This document shows, piece after piece, positions 18,117 through 26,994 of a stretch of DNA of 64,000 bases (positions are counted from its first letter, which is position 1; the number at the start of each line of letters is the position of its first letter). A program made the translations under genes and the position numbers. The notes beneath the pieces are model-generated. The model searched no databases. It was not told where the DNA came from and saw nothing but the letters and a program-made list of their open reading frames with translations. The stretch covers positions 6,027,001 through 6,091,000 of the forward strand of contig NZ_CP059732.1 in NCBI RefSeq assembly GCF_014117325.1, read 5' to 3'. This DNA is from Spirosoma foliorum. GTDB taxonomy: Bacteria > Bacteroidota > Bacteroidia > Cytophagales > Spirosomataceae.

Positions 18117-20471
18117 CTAGAAATAGAAATTGTAAGCGATAGATGGAATCATGGTGCCAAATACCGACAGCCGGTACGCTTCTGTTCGCTGATTATAACG
18201 GGTGAAATAAATCGAGTATGGATTTTTGTGGGCGTACACATTGTAAATACCCAGTGTCCAGATCCCATACCGCTTTTGCGATTTAACAAATCGCGTATCC
18301 TTCGAAAAAGCTACGTCCAGACGATGATAGTCCGGAATACGGTCGGCGTTTCGGCGCGAATAGTCCTGTACCACATCGCCGTTATACGTGTATTGTCCAT
18401 CTGGGTACGTGGCAGGTACGCCCGTGTAATACACGAAGTTTGTCGAGAATGTCCAGTTGTGCGACATTCCCCAGCGAGCCTGCATGTTCAGCGTGTGAGG
18501 CCTGTCGATATAAGAGGGGTAATACTCTCCGCCGTTAATCCGAAGCTGATCGAAAGGCGTTTGTATTGCAATTAGTGAGCGGGCATAGGTGTAATTAAAT
18601 TGCCCGGTGAGTCGCCCGGTATTCTTGCTTATCCCAAACTCAACCCCATAAGCTCGTCCGGCGGCATGCAGAAGCGCGGTTTCAAGTTTTGGGTTTAGAA
18701 TCAGATTGGCCCCGTAGCGATAGTCAATTTGATTCTGAAGTCGTTTGTAATAACCCTCTACACTTATTTCATAGGCATTGTCCTGCAAATTCTGAAATAC
18801 ACCCAAAGACACCTGATCGGCGATTTGAGGAGGTAAATAACGATCACTCAATTTCCAGAAATCGAGCGGTGTAATGGCCGTTGTATTCGAGATCAGGTTT
18901 AGATACTGACGCGTTCGCCCTGCACTTGCTTTGACTGCTGTATTTTTGGCAACCTGCACCCGCAAGGCCAACCGGGGTTCAAATCCACCATACGTTTGTG
19001 CCACCTTTCCGCTTCCATATGTTACCGAATCCGTGACGGTTTCGGGAGAGATCGGCAAATTCTCCGCATAGTTATAAACCGTTTGAGGCCCCAGCAGCGC
19101 AAAGGCCGAATACCGTAAACCGGCCATCAGGGTAATATTGGGTGTCAATTCCCATTCGGTATTGATGTACGACCCAATTTCCCGACCTCGTTCTGGATTA
19201 ACTTGCCGGGCATTAATACTGGAGTTATCGCCCGTTGGCTGAATAGCGCCCGTTTGAACACCATACAGAATTGCATTGACGCCAACCTGAACTTTGAAGG
19301 ATTTGTTCAGCGTATAAAACACATCGGCTTTCCCTTCTTTTTGCTCAATGTGCGACCTAAACCGGAAGTTTAACGTGGGCGCGACACCATCCACATTCAG
19401 GAAATAACCACTATAAAGCCCTGACAGATTGAATTGCAGACCCGGCCGAATAAGGTAACTCCAACGCCCGGTTACTACATTCGAATGCCACCCGTAGAGC
19501 GTATCGCCCGGAAACCGGAAATTATCCTGGCTTCGATAGGCCGACAGCGAAATGGTGTTTCGTTCGTCGGGTGTGTAGGTCAGTTTAATATTTCCGTCAT
19601 AAAAGAACGCCCGGCTATTTTTGACACTGGCCGACGGAAACAATTGCAGTAAATAACTCGGAAAAGCAACACGCCCCCCCGCCAGCAGGGTTAGTTTTTT
19701 AGAAATGGGTCCATCGACCACGACCCGCGCACTTACCGGACTTACGCCCCCCGAAACACGCCAGCCATCTTTGTTCCCATTTCGGGTACTCATCAACAAC
19801 AAAGACGACACCCGCCCGCCGTATTGTGCTGAAAAAGCCCCTTTATTCAGGCTCACGTCCTGCACCATATCAGGATTGATGTTCGTATAGAAACCGAGTA
19901 AGTGCGATGTGTTAAACAAAGGCGCCCCATCCATCAGCACTAGATTCTGATCCGCACGGCCACCGCGAACGTTGAACCCACCAGCGCCTTCGCCAGCCGT
20001 TGTCACGCCCGATTGAAGTGTAAGCGCTTTCAGAATATCGGGTTCGCCCAACACAACCGGCATCCGCTTCAGTTCGGGCATACTAATCAGAATCTGCCCC
20101 ATCTGTACGTCCTTAATATTCTTATCCTTACGGGTAGCTCGCACGTCTACTTCTTCCAGATCGGTGGATCGAGGCTGAAGAAAATACTCAACTCGTTTAT
20201 TGAAATCCAGCACGACTGTTTCGCGACCTCGGAAATAGCCCACCGCCGACACATAAAGAGTCAGGGCACCTGGTGGGTGAGTAAGCGTGATGACACCAGC
20301 GCTGTCTGCTCGCGCCCCTGCTTTTGTTTCGGCAACGAGCAGGCTAGCTCCCGGAATTGGCTTTTTCGTAAGACCATCGCGCACAATAACGCTCAAGCGA
20401 AGCCGCTGCTGGGCTAGTACAGCTGAAGAAAACGCAAACAGACAGTAGAACAGAGTAAACCGCAACTTCAT
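18117..20471 (-). CDS. TonB-dependent receptor with carboxypeptidase-regulatory-like N-terminal domain
   Basis: 784 residues from the ATG at 20471; an in-frame TTG at 20483 would add four. The signal peptide (1-20, ending VLAQ) is followed by a carboxypeptidase D regulatory-like domain (about 22-110, GLTKKPIPGASLLV), the plug domain with GGFNVRGGRADQNLVLMDG (about 163-181), and a 22-strand-type barrel ending in an aromatic residue (YNFYF). It imports an unknown ligand across the outer membrane using TonB energy. The N-terminal domain is shared with SusC-like proteins, but the partner is a DUF4249 lipoprotein, not SusD. No regulator or enzyme adjoins it to suggest a substrate. Confidence 0.93.
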   Translation of the reverse strand: MKLRFTLFYCLFAFSSAVLAQQRLRLSVIVRDGLTKKPIPGASLLVAETKAGARADSAGVITLTHPPGALTLYVSAVGYFRGRETVVLDFNKRVEYFLQPRSTDLEEVDVRATRKDKNIKDVQMGQILISMPELKRMPVVLGEPDILKALTLQSGVTTAGEGAGGFNVRGGRADQNLVLMDGAPLFNTSHLLGFYTNINPDMVQDVSLNKGAFSAQYGGRVSSLLLMSTRNGNKDGWRVSGGVSPVSARVVVDGPISKKLTLLAGGRVAFPSYLLQLFPSASVKNSRAFFYDGNIKLTYTPDERNTISLSAYRSQDNFRFPGDTLYGWHSNVVTGRWSYLIRPGLQFNLSGLYSGYFLNVDGVAPTLNFRFRSHIEQKEGKADVFYTLNKSFKVQVGVNAILYGVQTGAIQPTGDNSSINARQVNPERGREIGSYINTEWELTPNITLMAGLRYSAFALLGPQTVYNYAENLPISPETVTDSVTYGSGKVAQTYGGFEPRLALRVQVAKNTAVKASAGRTRQYLNLISNTTAITPLDFWKLSDRYLPPQIADQVSLGVFQNLQDNAYEISVEGYYKRLQNQIDYRYGANLILNPKLETALLHAAGRAYGVEFGISKNTGRLTGQFNYTYARSLIAIQTPFDQLRINGGEYYPSYIDRPHTLNMQARWGMSHNWTFSTNFVYYTGVPATYPDGQYTYNGDVVQDYSRRNADRIPDYHRLDVAFSKDTRFVKSQKRYGIWTLGIYNVYAHKNPYSIYFTRYNQRTEAYRLSVFGTMIPSIAYNFYF

Positions 20472-20652
20472 AAGGTTGAGCAATGGAATAATCTAAGAAA
20501 AGAACCCTAAGCTACAAAAGGTTACCATTGCCGCTTATTTACCCCAGAATCAATTAACTAATTTTTAACAAGACAATTTCCAGTAGCAATATCACGGTTC
20601 TTCAGGACTTAGGATAGTTGTGCGGCTTTTTCGTGTTACGAGGGAGCGATTT

Positions 20653-20769
20653 ATGAACCGATTATTTTCAATAATTGTCAAGTGGCTGACCGTCGCTACC
20701 GCCGTTCAGTTTTTAGTTTGCGCTTCAGTCGCACTAACCCAAAACTGCTGGTACCAACACGGGCTTTAG
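20653..20769 (+). CDS. Putative 38-residue exported peptide
   Basis: An ATG at 20653 opens a 38-codon frame. It begins with a basic-hydrophobic stretch that looks like a signal peptide or single membrane helix (LFSIIVKWLTVATAVQFLV) and ends in a Cys/Trp/Tyr-rich tail. It sits alone between a TonB receptor gene (divergent) and a terminator at 20812. The composition is plausible for a real small protein, but there is no family evidence, and it could be the remnant of a longer gene. Confidence 0.3.
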   Translation: MNRLFSIIVKWLTVATAVQFLVCASVALTQNCWYQHGL

Positions 20770-20811
20770 TCATCCGTTTTGATTGTCGGTTAAACATGAG
20801 GTCCGAAAAGC

Positions 20812-20849
20812 AAAAAAGCCGCGGATATCTTGTCTATCTGTGGCTTTTT
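20812..20849 (+). terminator. Rho-independent-like terminator
   Basis: AAAAAAGCC...GGCTTTTTA hairpin with an extended imperfect stem (GCCGCGGATA against TATCTGTGGC, 8 of 10). It lies 43 nt after the small ORF at 20653 and supports transcription of that segment. Confidence 0.5.
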
Positions 20850-20953
20850 AGGCTTAGTAGTGGAATTGATGACTTCGTTCAGTGCGCAGTCGGTATAACT
20901 ACTAACAATCAATAGTGTCGACTAATTGGCTTTCTTTTTTTTAATGGATGGAG

Positions 20954-21712
20954 TTAAAATCCGTACATACCACCCGAAACCGAAAGTTGCTCGCCTGTAA
21001 TCCAGGCGGCATCATCGGAAGCCAGAAATACGGCAGCTTTCGCAATATCTTCAGGCTGACCTCTTCGACCAAGTGGCGTATTTGCAATAAATAGTTGCTC
21101 ATACTCACTGCCACTAGTAACGCCCGCACTAGTGGCCCCTTCAGTTTCCGTTGCGCCCGGCAAAATAGAATTGATACGAACGTTTTTTGCTCCCAGCTCT
21201 TTCGATAAAGAAATCGTTAGGGCATCCAAGGCCGCTTTCGTAGCGGAATATAACGACACTCCCGCCATCGGCGATTTGCTGGCACCCGAACTGATATTAA
21301 TGATATTGCCACCGGTAGAGCCAAACAGTTTTAAAGCTGCCTGGATGGTAAGTACAGGACCCAAAACATTGACGTTGAAATGCTGATGAAAAGCTTCTAC
21401 AGATGCCTGTTCAACAGGTAAAAATTGCTGAAAGACAGCGTTGTTGACTAAAATATCCAACGTGCCGAACGTTTTCTCTGTTTCGTCAAACAGCCTGATT
21501 ACATCGGCTTCTTTTGATATATCGCCCTGTATTGCAATGGCTGTACCTCCATCATCGGTTATAGATTTCACTACTTTATCCGCTGCGTCTTTACTTGACG
21601 CATAATTGACTATAACTTTTGCCCCTTCTTTGGCAAATGCCTTTGCAATTCCTGCACCAATTCCTTTTGATGCACCTGTCACTATCGCTACTTTGTTGTT
21701 TAAGTTACTCAT
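20954..21712 (-). CDS. SDR family NAD(P)-dependent oxidoreductase
   Basis: 252 residues from the ATG at 21712 (MSNLNNKVAIVTGAS). An upstream ATG at 21787, two bases after the preceding stop, would add 25 residues of non-homologous sequence. This is a classical short-chain dehydrogenase: cofactor motif TGASKGIG, NNA motif LVNNAVF, active-site Ser in NISSGAS, and YSATK as the YxxxK catalytic pair. A basic-free region after strand 2 (NYASSKDA) fits NADP(H) preference with a serine, as in many 3-oxoacyl reductase-like members. The substrate is unknown. It is the last gene of a three-gene minus-strand operon divergent from an HxlR regulator. Confidence 0.9.
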   Translation of the reverse strand: MSNLNNKVAIVTGASKGIGAGIAKAFAKEGAKVIVNYASSKDAADKVVKSITDDGGTAIAIQGDISKEADVIRLFDETEKTFGTLDILVNNAVFQQFLPVEQASVEAFHQHFNVNVLGPVLTIQAALKLFGSTGGNIINISSGASKSPMAGVSLYSATKAALDALTISLSKELGAKNVRINSILPGATETEGATSAGVTSGSEYEQLFIANTPLGRRGQPEDIAKAAVFLASDDAAWITGEQLSVSGGMYGF

Positions 21713-21789
21713 TTCTTTAAAGATTTGATACTGTGGCTCCTTTGTCCACGAGGCAGAATCGCCCTGATATTGGCGATCAAGATTCATCC

Positions 21790-22410
21790 CTAGAATTTAA
21801 CTAAGTCCTTAAAGATCAACTGACCCCAGGTATTTCCGTGCGCCTGCACCAGCAGCCCACCTTCCGACAGCCCGCCAAGTTTGATGGCCGCAAAACCGAG
21901 ATTGTCTGCCAGCGCACTAACCTGCGTTGCTGCGTCGTCATCGTCGCTTGCCAGGAACACGACTCGTCTGCCACCTTGTACGGCCGGATCTTGTGCAAGG
22001 ATGGCAGCGCCCAAATGGTTGAAACCCTTAACCACTTTTCCATCCGTGAAGGCCTGCGCGACGACCCTGCCGGAAGGCTGTCCGCCCAGCTGCTTAGGGG
22101 AAATACCGTAGGCATTGGTCACATCGACGATGGTCTTCCCCTGCCAGTTGGGCAGCGCCTTGGCCACATCCGGGTGCGCTTCAAAACGCACCGCCAGAAA
22201 GATGATGTCTGCCTTAACGGCTTCCATAAGTGTGGTGGGAATGATCTCGGGTCCGATCGTGGCCGCGGCAGATGCAAAGCTTTCCGGATCTCGTGTGGTA
22301 GCAACGGCTACTTCGATGCCTTTGCGGGCAAACGCCTTGGCCAGGGCCTGACCGATCTTACCAAAGCCGATAATTGCGTAGTGAGCTACGTTGTTTTCTG
22401 ATTGACTCAT
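21790..22410 (-). CDS. F420-dependent NADP oxidoreductase-like NAD(P)-binding protein
   Basis: 206 residues. The N-terminal Rossmann motif is GFGKIGQALAKAFARKG. The fold and the segment KVVKGFNHLGAAIL belong to the NADP oxidoreductase coenzyme F420-dependent family (PF03807, COG2085). In bacteria without F420, such proteins are probably NADPH-dependent reductases. The gene is strikingly GC-rich for the window (sample lines 58-65% against about 43% in the flanking SDR genes), suggesting a separate origin. It is spaced 16 nt from the upstream gene, so it is in the same operon. Long antisense frames on this gene are by-products of its GC content. Confidence 0.85.
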   Translation of the reverse strand: MSQSENNVAHYAIIGFGKIGQALAKAFARKGIEVAVATTRDPESFASAAATIGPEIIPTTLMEAVKADIIFLAVRFEAHPDVAKALPNWQGKTIVDVTNAYGISPKQLGGQPSGRVVAQAFTDGKVVKGFNHLGAAILAQDPAVQGGRRVVFLASDDDDAATQVSALADNLGFAAIKLGGLSEGGLLVQAHGNTWGQLIFKDLVKF

Positions 22411-22426
22411 TTTGAGAATTTTTTAA

Positions 22427-23179
22427 TTATTTAGCCAAATAGGTCATACCACCATCAACCAAAAGTTCAGCGCCCAGCATAAACGAAGAATCATCTGAGG
22501 CCAGGAAAACAGCTGTTTTACCAATATCCGAGGGTTGCCCAATCCTGCCTATTGGCATGACGCCTGCGTAGTGTTTTTTTACCGCTTCGATTTGTTCTGC
22601 AGGAACAAACTTGTCAAATGCAGGAGTATCGGTTGTACCGGGTGTAATGACATTGGCCCTGATCTTTCTCGCTAACAGGTCGCCTGAAAATCCTTTCGCT
22701 AAATAGATTACAGCCGCTTTGGCCGCCCCATACAGCGAAAATGAGGAATAGGCCCGATGGGCGGCATTTGATCCGATCAGAATAATTGAGCCACCGTCAT
22801 TCATATAGGGTAGTGCTTTTTGAACCGTGAAGTAGACACTCTTCAGGTTCAGATCCATTGCCTTATCATAGTCGGCTTCGGTGGTATCGGCCACCGTTCC
22901 AATAGCTCCACCACCCGCATTGGCGACAATCACATCTATTTTACCAAACTTTTCAGCTGTTTCTTTAAACACCCTTTCCAGGTCGGTCAGGTTGGTGACA
23001 TCGGCATTTATGGCTATAAACGTATCGCCAAGCTGAGCCGAAGCACTCGCTAACGTTTCCTGATTTCTGCCGACAATAGCGCCGACAGCTCCTTCATTTT
23101 TAAATTCTTGGGCAATGCCCAGTCCAATGCCACTATTACCACCTGTAATCACGGCAACTTTGCTTATTAGCTTACTCAT
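22427..23179 (-). CDS. SDR family oxidoreductase
   Basis: 250 residues. The features are TGGNSGIG cofactor motif, NAG motif VANAGGG, Ser in LIGSNAA, and YGAAK as the YxxxK pair. The Arg after strand 2 (GRNQET) suggests NADP(H). It is the first gene of the operon, whose promoter lies in the 106-bp gap shared with the divergent HxlR gene. The ordering regulator / SDR / reductase / SDR suggests a quinone or aldehyde stress response, as HxlR-family regulators often control such genes; this is inference. Confidence 0.9.
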   Translation of the reverse strand: MSKLISKVAVITGGNSGIGLGIAQEFKNEGAVGAIVGRNQETLASASAQLGDTFIAINADVTNLTDLERVFKETAEKFGKIDVIVANAGGGAIGTVADTTEADYDKAMDLNLKSVYFTVQKALPYMNDGGSIILIGSNAAHRAYSSFSLYGAAKAAVIYLAKGFSGDLLARKIRANVITPGTTDTPAFDKFVPAEQIEAVKKHYAGVMPIGRIGQPSDIGKTAVFLASDDSSFMLGAELLVDGGMTYLAK

Positions 23180-23192
23180 TTTCAGTTACTTC

Positions 23193-23225
23193 TATATTTG
23201 TTTCGCAAAGGAACTATCAATAGTT
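23193..23225. promoter_or_regulatory. Divergent promoter/operator region of the HxlR-SDR pair
   Basis: TATATTTG at 23193-23200 matches the Bacteroidota -7 box TAnnTTTG for the plus-strand hxlR gene. Just after it AACTAT-CA-ATAGTT (23212-23225) is a perfect two-fold symmetric site. A second inverted repeat, GTTACC-GGTG-GGTAAC, lies at 23256-23271. Such palindromes between a winged-helix regulator and its divergent target operon are good candidates for operators. Confidence 0.45.
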
Positions 23226-23285
23226 TATTTTAGGAACTGTTGATGGTATATTCTGGTTACCGGTGGGTAACTACAAATTTTGACT

Positions 23286-23660
23286 ATGAGAGATGACCGA
23301 TTTTGTAATTCGAATTGTCCATTTACGAGAGCTATTGGCACGATTGGGAATAAATGGAAGCCGATCATTATCAATGTAATTGGCACCCGAACCATGCGTT
23401 TTGGTCAGTTAGATGCCATCGTACCCCACATTTCAAGGAAAGTACTGACCGAACAGTTAAAAGAGTTGGAGGAAGATGGCTTATTGGAACGATTGGCCTA
23501 TAAAGAACTACCGCCCAGGGTAGACTATAAATTGTCAGAAAAAGGCTTAGCTTTTTTGCCAATTTTAGAGCACATAAAAGAATGGAATTTGAAATATGAA
23601 GTAGCTACAATCCCCAAAGTGACGGATTACCAATGGAGCAAACTCCCCCAAGATTGCTAG
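23286..23660 (+). CDS. HxlR family winged-helix transcriptional regulator
   Basis: 124 residues from the ATG at 23286; the frame opens with a TTG at 23280. The HxlR pattern is clear: Cys-rich N-terminus (FCNSNCPF), IGNKWKPIIINVI, a winged helix with ISRKVLTEQLKELEEDGLLER and the wing YKELPPRVDYKLSEKG. Members act as homodimers and several sense aldehydes or disulfide/quinone stress through the N-terminal Cys, here Cys5 or Cys9. Divergent orientation and symmetric sites in the shared gap imply that it controls the SDR operon. Confidence 0.92.
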   Translation: MRDDRFCNSNCPFTRAIGTIGNKWKPIIINVIGTRTMRFGQLDAIVPHISRKVLTEQLKELEEDGLLERLAYKELPPRVDYKLSEKGLAFLPILEHIKEWNLKYEVATIPKVTDYQWSKLPQDC

Positions 23661-23697
23661 TCAAAAAAGGGGAAACCAGTAGCTGTTTATTACGAAA

Positions 23698-23730
23698 CAG
23701 GTGTTGAGAACCTGTCTCATTTTTTTCTGG
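23698..23730 (+). terminator. Rho-independent terminator after hxlR
   Basis: ACAGGT / ACCTGT stem with a 7-nt loop, followed by CTCATTTTTT, 38 nt after the hxlR stop. Confidence 0.6.
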
Positions 23731-23801
23731 CTTTAAAAAAAATGGGGCATGCTCCACCTGACTCATCAAGCGAACCACAGTCGGGAATTACCCCATTAAG
23801 A

Positions 23802-23957
23802 GTTCGTCTACAGCAGAAGCCTATGCTGACACTTAACCCTATCACCTACGCATGAAGGATTGGGGCTTTACCTACCGTAACAAAATTTCAGCGCAGGGAA
23901 CTATACGGGTGTGTTTGGCCCGTCTTTTTATAACGCCCATTTATGGAGCAGAAAATG
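23802..23957 (+). pseudogene. Frameshifted outer-membrane-protein fragment
   Basis: Read with two frame changes, this stretch gives about 50 residues: VRLQQKPMLTLNPITYA, then (after loss of one base near 23853) KDWGFTYRNKISAQ, then (after a shift near 23896) NYTGVFGPSFYNAHLWSRK. The alternating aromatic beta-strand pattern is like a TonB-receptor or other barrel protein, but no complete gene surrounds it. It is a decayed remnant in a gap of 370 bases between hxlR and the cupin gene. The rest of that gap shows nothing else. Confidence 0.4.
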
Positions 23958-24029
23958 AGAGTGTCTCAAGCAGGAGTATAGTGTTATTTATCGATTAGGT
24001 CTTGAGATGAGCCTATTGACCGTTGAACC

Positions 24030-24608
24030 TTACTGTTTGAGTTGATTAATAGGCGGGCCCACTCGCTTGAACCCATGCGCTTCCCGAAACTTATCTTGAT
24101 CGGCTTCACTCAGGTTTTTTAGCGCCCCAGCACTGATCTTTTGGAAGCATTCTTCCATTTTGCCCGCTGGCTGAAAGGTCATTAACAAACGGCCTTCGCC
24201 TGATCCTACTTTGGCAAAGCAATGCGGCACATTCCGAGGACCGAATACGGTATCACCAGCTTTCACTTGGTGGATGACCTCCCCAACCTTAATCAGAAAT
24301 TCCCCTTCCAACACATACCATAGTTCATCTTGATCGAAATGAACATGCAGAGCAGGCCCCCCTTCCTTAACCCGTCGGGATTCATAAACGTATAAATCTC
24401 CGTTAGTATCTTTGGTAGATACTTTTGTCATGAATGTATCACCATCAAACAGGGAAATAGGTTGATTAAACCTGTCTTTACCAGCTTCCACCTTGAAGCC
24501 TTTCTCTATTCGGACTTTTCGGATGGTTTGGGCAGCCCACAAGAAAGGTGAAACCAGGGAAGTGGCCATGGTTAAACAGACTTTGAGGAAACTAGTGCGC
24601 TTCATCAT
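24030..24608 (-). CDS. Exported cupin-domain protein
   Basis: 192 residues; a second ATG three bases in (24605) is equally possible. The hydrophobic signal region is about 7-25. The cupin-2 core has motif 1 ALHVHFDQDELWYVLEGE (about 95-112) and motif 2 AGDTVFGPRNVPHCFAKVG (about 126-144). His, His, Glu and His positions are intact for binding one divalent metal. Such single cupins include dioxygenases, isomerases and sensory proteins, so no reaction can be assigned. It is transcribed alone and toward the hxlR operon region. Confidence 0.82.
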   Translation of the reverse strand: MMKRTSFLKVCLTMATSLVSPFLWAAQTIRKVRIEKGFKVEAGKDRFNQPISLFDGDTFMTKVSTKDTNGDLYVYESRRVKEGGPALHVHFDQDELWYVLEGEFLIKVGEVIHQVKAGDTVFGPRNVPHCFAKVGSGEGRLLMTFQPAGKMEECFQKISAGALKNLSEADQDKFREAHGFKRVGPPINQLKQ

Positions 24609-24863
24609 GTTGGTTATTTATCGATGAAATGTAGATTCAAGAAGTGAGTATAGCCGCATTTACCACTAATAGGGAAAGTTATTGAGTTAGTGGAAAGTAA
24701 TTCTGAAAAAGAGCGTTTTTATAAGACAGTTGTATAGGCAACATCCTTGTAAAGTATATCTAACTACTTAGAGGCCAAAACTTATAACTGCTTGTATAAG
24801 CAGCTTTTACGTTTCGTTAACATTCTTTTACAGGTCATTAACAGACGACAGAATAGAAACTTT

Positions 24864-24871
24864 TAGCTTTG
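24864..24871 (+). promoter_or_regulatory. -7 box of the promoter for the exported protein gene at 24956
   Basis: TAGCTTTG matches the Bacteroidota TAnnTTTG consensus; no good -33 TTTG is visible. It would give a leader of about 80 nt. It lies in a 347-bp intergenic stretch (24609-24955) with no other recognisable feature. Confidence 0.35.
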
Positions 24872-24955
24872 TTCAAATCCTTGAAAATGAACGAATGCCT
24901 TAAACGGATCTGATTTAGCAGGATATAGACTTACTTCGATTAAACCTTCAAAAAC

Positions 24956-25495
24956 ATGAAAAAAATTATTTATACACTAATCTTACCGCTGGTTGTAATA
25001 AGCGGACTAGTGTTTGCTAATCGTGAAATCAAAAATGAAGCTTCTAAAAAGTCAACCTTAAAGCCAATCTCTGCTGTTGAAAGGAAAGCTGCATTGAAAA
25101 AGTGGGAGGCTACCCCCGATGGTATAAAGTACAAAAAATGGGAAGCGTCTCCCGAAGGTAAAAAAGTGTATGCCGGTGAAGCTAAAATAAGGAAGCATAT
25201 AAGTGCTTTTACCAATATGGAAGCTGTTGTAACCTCTCTTTCTCTTCCGCCAGGCTCACGATTAGGTTTCGGAGTGATGGTCAGGATTAATGGTGACGAT
25301 TATATCCTTAGTTTTGGGTCGGACAATAAGGAATTTCAGCAATTGCATGGCCTGAAGGTTAACGACAAACTAATTATAAGAAGCCATAACGTATCGCACG
25401 CGCCCAAGTATTCATATCCAATAGTATCGGGTGACTATGTAGAACGTGATAGTAAACTAATTTACAAACGTGCCCCTCGCAAAGGTGGTTGCTAA
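24956..25495 (+). CDS. Exported protein of unknown function with a short internal repeat
   Basis: 179 residues. The signal peptide is about 1-21 (ending VFAN). Then comes a duplicated 13-residue helical unit (KKWEATPDGIKY / KKWEASPEGKKV, about 48-73) and a beta-rich domain from residue 88 (EAVVTSLSLPPGSRLGFGVMVRI) ending in a basic tail KRAPRKGGC. The beta domain has an OB-like strand pattern (LKVNDKLIIRSHNVS), but no family was recognised. Periplasmic localisation is inferred. Confidence 0.7.
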   Translation: MKKIIYTLILPLVVISGLVFANREIKNEASKKSTLKPISAVERKAALKKWEATPDGIKYKKWEASPEGKKVYAGEAKIRKHISAFTNMEAVVTSLSLPPGSRLGFGVMVRINGDDYILSFGSDNKEFQQLHGLKVNDKLIIRSHNVSHAPKYSYPIVSGDYVERDSKLIYKRAPRKGGC

Positions 25496-25546
25496 GTAAA
25501 TGGCGTTTTCCTAATCCTGTTTATTTAAATTTCTCACAGAACTACC

Positions 25547-26863
25547 CTACTTTCCCTTCCTAAGTGCTTTGCGGTAGGTATCGATGGCGCGTTGTCTGGC
25601 CGTTGTATGTTCAACAATGGGTTTCGGATAATTAGGACGATCAACTTCAGGAACCCACTGGCGAATATACTCTCCTTTCGGATCGAACTTCTTTGCCTGT
25701 AGGGCTGGATTGAACACTCTGAAATAAGGGGCTGCATCAGTCCCAGAGCCTGCTGCCCATTGCCAGCCGCCATTATTGGCCGACAGGTCGTAATCCCGAA
25801 GTTTCTTCGCGAAATAGGCTTCACCCCAGCGCCAGTCAATGAGCAGGTGTTTACACAGAAAACTCGCCGTAATCATCCGAACACGATTGTGCATCCAGCC
25901 AATGGTGTTCAGTTGACGCATTCCAGCATCCACAATTGGATAGCCAGTTTTACCCTCGCACCACTTCCCGAACTCATCTTCGTTGTTGCGCCAGTTAATT
26001 TCATCATATTCGCGCCGAAAGGAATGCTTTTCCACGTGCGGAAAATGATCGAGCACCTGAAAATAAAAATCACGCCAGCAGAGTTCGTTTAAGAACGTCG
26101 TATCCTCGGCAGCTTTCGCCTGACGCGCTAAATCACGAATGCTAATTGTACCGAATCGGAGATGCATCCCCAATTGGCTGGTGCCATGTGGTAAGGCAGG
26201 AAAATCACGGGTTTGGTTGTAATGATCAAGTAATGTATCAGACGCCGTTCTAGCTGGGAACGACTCCCCTACTGGCTTAAAATCCATTGACTGCAATGTC
26301 AGGGCTTTTTCAGGGCTGGTTTTCCAGAAGTGATTGAAATAGTTTTCAGTTGGGTATGACTTCAAATAAAAACTGGTCAGTTTCTCTTTCCAGTTACGAC
26401 TATACGGAGTGAAGACTGTGTAGGGTGTTTTTTTTCCAGTCAGTACCTCATCTCGCTCAAAAATCACCTGGTCTTTACTCGTATGGAACCCAATGTCCTG
26501 CTCGGCCAGCAGCTTACCAATGGTCTTATCACGCTCTTTGGCATACACTTCATAGTCATGATTGGTAAATACATCGGCTATGCTGTATTGCGAAATCAGC
26601 TCTTTCCATACATCAATGGGCTTACCATATCGGACGAGCAACGTCGATCCCATTTTGGCTAGTTCATCCTGCAATCGATTGACCTCCTGAAGCAGAAATT
26701 CAACCCGACGATCCTGTCGATCATCCAGGTCATCCAGAATTGTACGGTCAAAAATAAACACCGGTATAACTGGCCGACCACTTTTGAGTGCATGGTATAC
26801 CGCAGCGTTGTCGTGCAGACGCAAGTCGCGCCGGAGCCAAACCAACGAAAGTGGTTCAGACAT
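25547..26863 (-). CDS. phrB: Deoxyribodipyrimidine photolyase (class I CPD type)
   Basis: 438 residues. The N-terminal alpha/beta antenna domain starts SLVWLRRDLRLHDNAAV, and the FAD-binding helical domain carries GTSQLGMHLRFGTIS, NELCWRDFYFQ, GYPIVDAGMRQL, GWMHNRVRM and NNGGWQWAAGSGTDAAPYFR. It repairs UV-induced cyclobutane pyrimidine dimers with blue light, using FADH- and probably a folate or deazaflavin antenna. It is slightly shorter than E. coli PhrB (472). Start is the ATG at 26863. It is monocistronic; downstream it converges with the exported-protein gene without an obvious terminator. Confidence 0.95.
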   Translation of the reverse strand: MSEPLSLVWLRRDLRLHDNAAVYHALKSGRPVIPVFIFDRTILDDLDDRQDRRVEFLLQEVNRLQDELAKMGSTLLVRYGKPIDVWKELISQYSIADVFTNHDYEVYAKERDKTIGKLLAEQDIGFHTSKDQVIFERDEVLTGKKTPYTVFTPYSRNWKEKLTSFYLKSYPTENYFNHFWKTSPEKALTLQSMDFKPVGESFPARTASDTLLDHYNQTRDFPALPHGTSQLGMHLRFGTISIRDLARQAKAAEDTTFLNELCWRDFYFQVLDHFPHVEKHSFRREYDEINWRNNEDEFGKWCEGKTGYPIVDAGMRQLNTIGWMHNRVRMITASFLCKHLLIDWRWGEAYFAKKLRDYDLSANNGGWQWAAGSGTDAAPYFRVFNPALQAKKFDPKGEYIRQWVPEVDRPNYPKPIVEHTTARQRAIDTYRKALRKGK

Positions 26864-26928
26864 AGGTTTAGAGAAGTTTGTTTATCGGCTAACCAGCTGT
26901 GGAGGGAAAAAGTTAAGGCACAAAAAAA

Positions 26929-26972
26929 GTCAGCGATTGCCAGATTATAAAAGTTCTCTGGCAATCGCTGAC
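26929..26972 (-). terminator. Rho-independent terminator for the TonB-C-like gene
   Basis: Perfect 16-bp stem GTCAGCGATTGCCAGA and complement with a 12-nt loop. On the minus strand it is followed by ACTTTTTTTG, a classic U tract. It ends transcription from 27351. Confidence 0.92.
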
Positions 26973-26994
26973 GATCTGTCTAAAACGTATATGG

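Noticed and set aside
18960..19000. GGTTCAAATCC resembling a tRNA T-arm
   Set aside because: It lies within the TonB receptor coding sequence, with no acceptor stem or cloverleaf around it; no tRNA found in the window.
20682..20915. 77-codon frame in the gap before the SDR operon
   Set aside because: It begins inside the 38-residue small ORF, crosses a terminator-like hairpin and has no protein-like pattern.
21838..22401. Long plus-strand frame opposite the F420-reductase-like gene
   Set aside because: High GC in that gene removes stop codons from the antisense frame; the minus-strand product has clear family motifs.
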